From the NCBI GenBank assembly GCA_903872565.1, contig CAIQLG010000373.1, positions 1 to 43,153 on the forward strand: 43,153 nucleotides of DNA. Direction: 5' to 3'. Position 1 is the first letter of the stretch, and each line of letters opens with the position of its first letter. The notes below the pieces were generated by a model that was not told the origin of the DNA, searched no databases, and was given only the letters and a program-made list of their open reading frames with translations. Source of the stretch: an uncultured Lentisphaerota bacterium (GTDB taxonomy: Bacteria > Verrucomicrobiota > Lentisphaeria > Victivallales > GWF2-50-93). This document shows, in pieces, positions 41,240-43,153 of the stretch. The position numbers and the translations under genes are program-made.

Positions 41240-42400
41240 TCAATTATTTTTTAGCATTTCAATAAATGCCCCGATCCTCACCTTGATCTGTTCTCTGTCC
41301 GAGTGTGAATAGTCGGTTTCGATTTTCATAAAAGGCAGACCAAGTTCTTTTTTTGAAAATTCTCCGACAAGGTACGACTCGATATTGTATGTGTGACAGG
41401 CCTGCCAGACAAGATCAACTATTCCGTCGGCCTTAAAATCTTCTGCGAGTTTCGCAAGCAGTTCGAATCTGCCCTTGTTGGGTGTGAGGCAGGAACATGG
41501 AAGCTTGAAATAGCGCTCCGCGATGGCCTCTATCGGGTCGCGTTTCTCGTCAACCTGCAGATACACCGACTTGATTCCACTGCAGGCCTCCTGGCATACG
41601 ACTGTCCCCCCGCACTCCTCTATTATTTCAATAAGTTTTTCCGACCCTTGCCCAGTCGGACATCCGGTAAGGATTATTCTGGGAGAGTTTTTTGGCGCCA
41701 CAAACTTTTTCTGACTGATTCTTTCCTCTATTTCCCTGATAAATTTTTCGAGCATCTCGGTATGCTTTTTAAAGCCGGCAATCCTGAATCTCAGAAGTGA
41801 AAGCTCCTTCCCGGTAACTACTGACGGCCTGTGCATTCCCAGACGCAGAGCTTTTTCCATCAGACGTCTTTCCTTGTTCATCTCTTTAATCGCGGCAGAC
41901 AGTTTCGCATCTGTAATTTTGACGCCAAATTCTTTCTCGACGACTTTCCTAAGCCGTTTCAGCTCGCTGGTCCAATGTTTGAGCGCCTCCTTCGAGGCCG
42001 ATCTCTGTGTCAGCTCGAGCACTTCCACCCGTTTTGATTCGGCCATTATCTCGTACATTTTCTTCTTGCCGTCACAGGTGGTTTCAGCGACTATCAGATC
42101 AGCCATCTCGATGAATGGACAGCTTTTTGAAATGAAATATCCGAATGAACTTTTGATGAGAGGACAAAGATTTGAGGGCAGGACTTTTTCCGCCTCGGTG
42201 ATGGTGCTGTTGCTTGTGCCGCAGAGACATACTGGCAGAGCGCCCGCAGCGAGAAATATTTCTCTCGGAGTATATTCGCAGTAGATTCCAACTATCTTTC
42301 TTCCCTTGCTCTTTTCCTCCTCGGCAAATCCGAGTTCATATTCTATGGAATCTGCGAAATACGCAAATGGATCTTCCTTCTTCATCTTTTTCCCGCTCAC
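41240..42400 (-). CDS. Double-cubane-cluster-type anaerobic reductase (HgdB/BcrC superfamily)
   Basis: The 386-residue product belongs to the 2-hydroxyacyl-CoA dehydratase subunit D superfamily. The IVGIYCEYTPREI and AGALPVCLCG start, NLCPLIKSSFGY (C79), SCPF (C94), the AETTCDGKKKM motif (C109), TGCPTGQG, CQEACSGIKS, PCSCL and WQACHTYNIES match the single-subunit branch described as double-cubane-cluster proteins (DCCP). Those carry an [8Fe-9S] double cubane and reduce small molecules such as acetylene in vitro; the physiological substrate is unknown. There is no second dehydratase subunit nearby, which argues against a true HgdAB dehydratase. The adjacent ASKHA gene would be its electron-injecting activator. 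Confidence 0.85.
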   Translation of the reverse strand: MSGKKMKKEDPFAYFADSIEYELGFAEEEKSKGRKIVGIYCEYTPREIFLAAGALPVCLCGTSNSTITEAEKVLPSNLCPLIKSSFGYFISKSCPFIEMADLIVAETTCDGKKKMYEIMAESKRVEVLELTQRSASKEALKHWTSELKRLRKVVEKEFGVKITDAKLSAAIKEMNKERRLMEKALRLGMHRPSVVTGKELSLLRFRIAGFKKHTEMLEKFIREIEERISQKKFVAPKNSPRIILTGCPTGQGSEKLIEIIEECGGTVVCQEACSGIKSVYLQVDEKRDPIEAIAERYFKLPCSCLTPNKGRFELLAKLAEDFKADGIVDLVWQACHTYNIESYLVGEFSKKELGLPFMKIETDYSHSDREQIKVRIGAFIEMLKNN

Positions 42401-42664
42401 CTTTCAAATTCATATTTTATTCAAGTCTAAACAATAATTCCCGTTGAGATTTCTTCAAGCCGCTACTTTATGAATATTAATGTGGCAACGTTTGGAAAAT
42501 TTTGTTTGTTGTATAAGGTAGTAATATGAATTTTCAGGCATAATACGGAAATTCGACAGTGTATCAAATAGAAGATTTCGGGAACTGACAGGGAAAAAAT
42601 TGACAGGGCTTGCGGTTCAGCAATCCCTGCCAGATATGAAAGTCTAAAAACAACAGGGAATAAA

Positions 42665-42877
42665 ATGAAAACCCTCGAACAATTCCGCGATAACCGTCCG
42701 CAAATTCCAATGACGACTTCCTGGTATCTTTCAGATGTCGGTCGCTATATCAGCCTTGAACGGCTTATCGAGGAGAACAAGGAACGATATTATGAGACGC
42801 TTAAACGACTCAAGTCCCAAAATATAGTCAGGTGTATTTCAACAGGCAGGAATGCAAAATGGGAAAGAATTAGGTAA
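42665..42877 (+). pseudogene. Internally deleted Fic-family protein relic
   Basis: The 70-residue frame appears to be a collage of three parts of one Fic family protein. The N-terminus (MKTLEQFRDNRPQIPMTTSW, YLSDVG) resembles the start of such proteins. The next block (RYISLERLIEENKERYYETL) is the segment that follows the Fic core in that family. The last block (LKSQNIVRCISTGRNAKW) resembles the C-terminal winged-helix end. The catalytic HPFxxGNGR motif and most of the protein are missing, although the frame stays open, so two in-frame deletions are implied. It was recognised from memory of the family, not by alignment. If expressed it would not AMPylate; an alternative is a genuine short protein of unknown role. 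Confidence 0.5.
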
Positions 42878-42892
42878 TATGCCTTTAACTAG

Positions 42893-42920
42893 AGCCTGCT
42901 CGAAAAGGTCGAGCTAGGCT
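42893..42920. repeat. 28-bp hairpin, possible insertion-sequence end
   Basis: AGCCTGCTCG and CGAGC-T-AGGCT pair (10 bp with one bulged T) around AAAAGGT. It is followed by an A-rich tract and then, ~100 bases later, by the start of the gene at 43018. The position just before a truncated gene suggests the left terminal repeat of an insertion sequence, but the right end is outside the window. Confidence 0.35.
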
Positions 42921-43017
42921 AAAAAAAAATAATAAAAAAGAAATATTACTTGAAATATCATCGCAACATGTTATAATGCAATATCTTACAAAACATTAAC
43001 AACATGGAGCGATGATA

Positions 43018-43153
43018 ATGAAATATAAACTTAAGACTGCGGATTTCAACCTGTTTCTCCTACCCTCCGACACGGAAATGACGAAATTCATCGGAGAAGT
43101 CCTAAATCTGGGTGAAATATTCCCCGAAATTTACTTGAGGATAGCAAGAGACC
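43018..43153 (+). CDS. Truncated gene at window edge, possible transposase
   Basis: The ATG at 43018, with GGAG 8 bases upstream, opens a frame that runs off the right edge after 45 residues (MKYKLKTADFNLFLLPSD...). The fragment is hydrophilic, with no signal peptide. I cannot assign it. The hairpin and the A-rich leader before it make an insertion-sequence transposase a reasonable guess, not a conclusion. Confidence 0.4.
   Translation, partial: MKYKLKTADFNLFLLPSDTEMTKFIGEVLNLGEIFPEIYLRIARD

Noticed and set aside
40335-42400. Complete 2-hydroxyglutaryl-CoA dehydratase system
   Set aside because: Only one HgdB-type subunit and the activator are present, and the subunit matches the single-chain double-cubane branch; no fermentation genes lie nearby.
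42893-42940. Intrinsic terminator after the Fic relic
   Set aside because: The hairpin is followed by an A tract, not T, on the plus strand, and no minus-strand gene would use it.

Overview
The window looks like chromosome from an anaerobic, fermentative bacterium of the PVC group, most likely a Lentisphaerota (Victivallis-like) organism. This is inferred from a prepilin-type protein ending in an H-X9-DG motif, an orphan multidomain [FeFe] hydrogenase, a double-cubane-type reductase with its ATPase activator, long secreted repeat proteins, GxxExxY genes and many dispersed hairpin elements. No 16S or other phylogenetic marker is present. I saw no rRNA, tRNA or CRISPR array.

Layout. 1-2.7 kb: the 3' part of a large secreted repeat/Ig-like protein, then scraps of decayed genes (a Pmp3-like and an InlB-repeat fragment). 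2.8-8.5 kb: a secreted DnaJ-type zinc-finger protein, a sugar isomerase-like TIM barrel, a fused double PilT ATPase (minus strand) and a decayed TPR-like tail. 8.5-10.3 kb: [FeFe] hydrogenase (minus strand), divergent from a cobalamin riboswitch with an intrinsic terminator. 10.6-20.7 kb: a plus-strand series downstream of the riboswitch, with a prepilin-like gene, a small membrane protein, btuF-btuC-btuD, cbiA, a GxxExxY gene in a repeat-bounded insertion, a cobD-cbiP fusion and cbiB. Together these import corrinoid and carry out late cobalamin steps. 20.6-23.6 kb: a decayed minus-strand gene, N-carbamoylputrescine amidase and a CNNM-CBS-EIIA fusion.

23.7-30.7 kb is an accessory island: a VapBC-type toxin-antitoxin pair, then a tightly coupled three-gene operon encoding an unknown 401-aa protein, a Tdp1-like phospholipase-D-superfamily enzyme with two HxK...N motifs, and a 960-aa SNF2-type DEAH helicase with a four-cysteine insertion. 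I cannot match this operon to a named defence system, and it is the best candidate here for an undescribed system.

30.9-36 kb holds housekeeping-type genes (THUMP rRNA methyltransferase, HAD phosphatase, CorA-like transporter, SpoU methyltransferase) and a probably frameshifted ankyrin gene. 36-39.9 kb encodes a giant secreted Asp-box/InlB-repeat protein. 40.3-42.4 kb encodes an ASKHA activator and a double-cubane-cluster reductase. The right edge holds an internally deleted Fic relic and the start of a gene that runs off the window, possibly a transposase.

Scattered through intergenic DNA are six GTAG-plus-hairpin elements: five head-to-head pairs and one single. They have the architecture of REP/BIME elements, and no cognate RAYT transposase is in the window.
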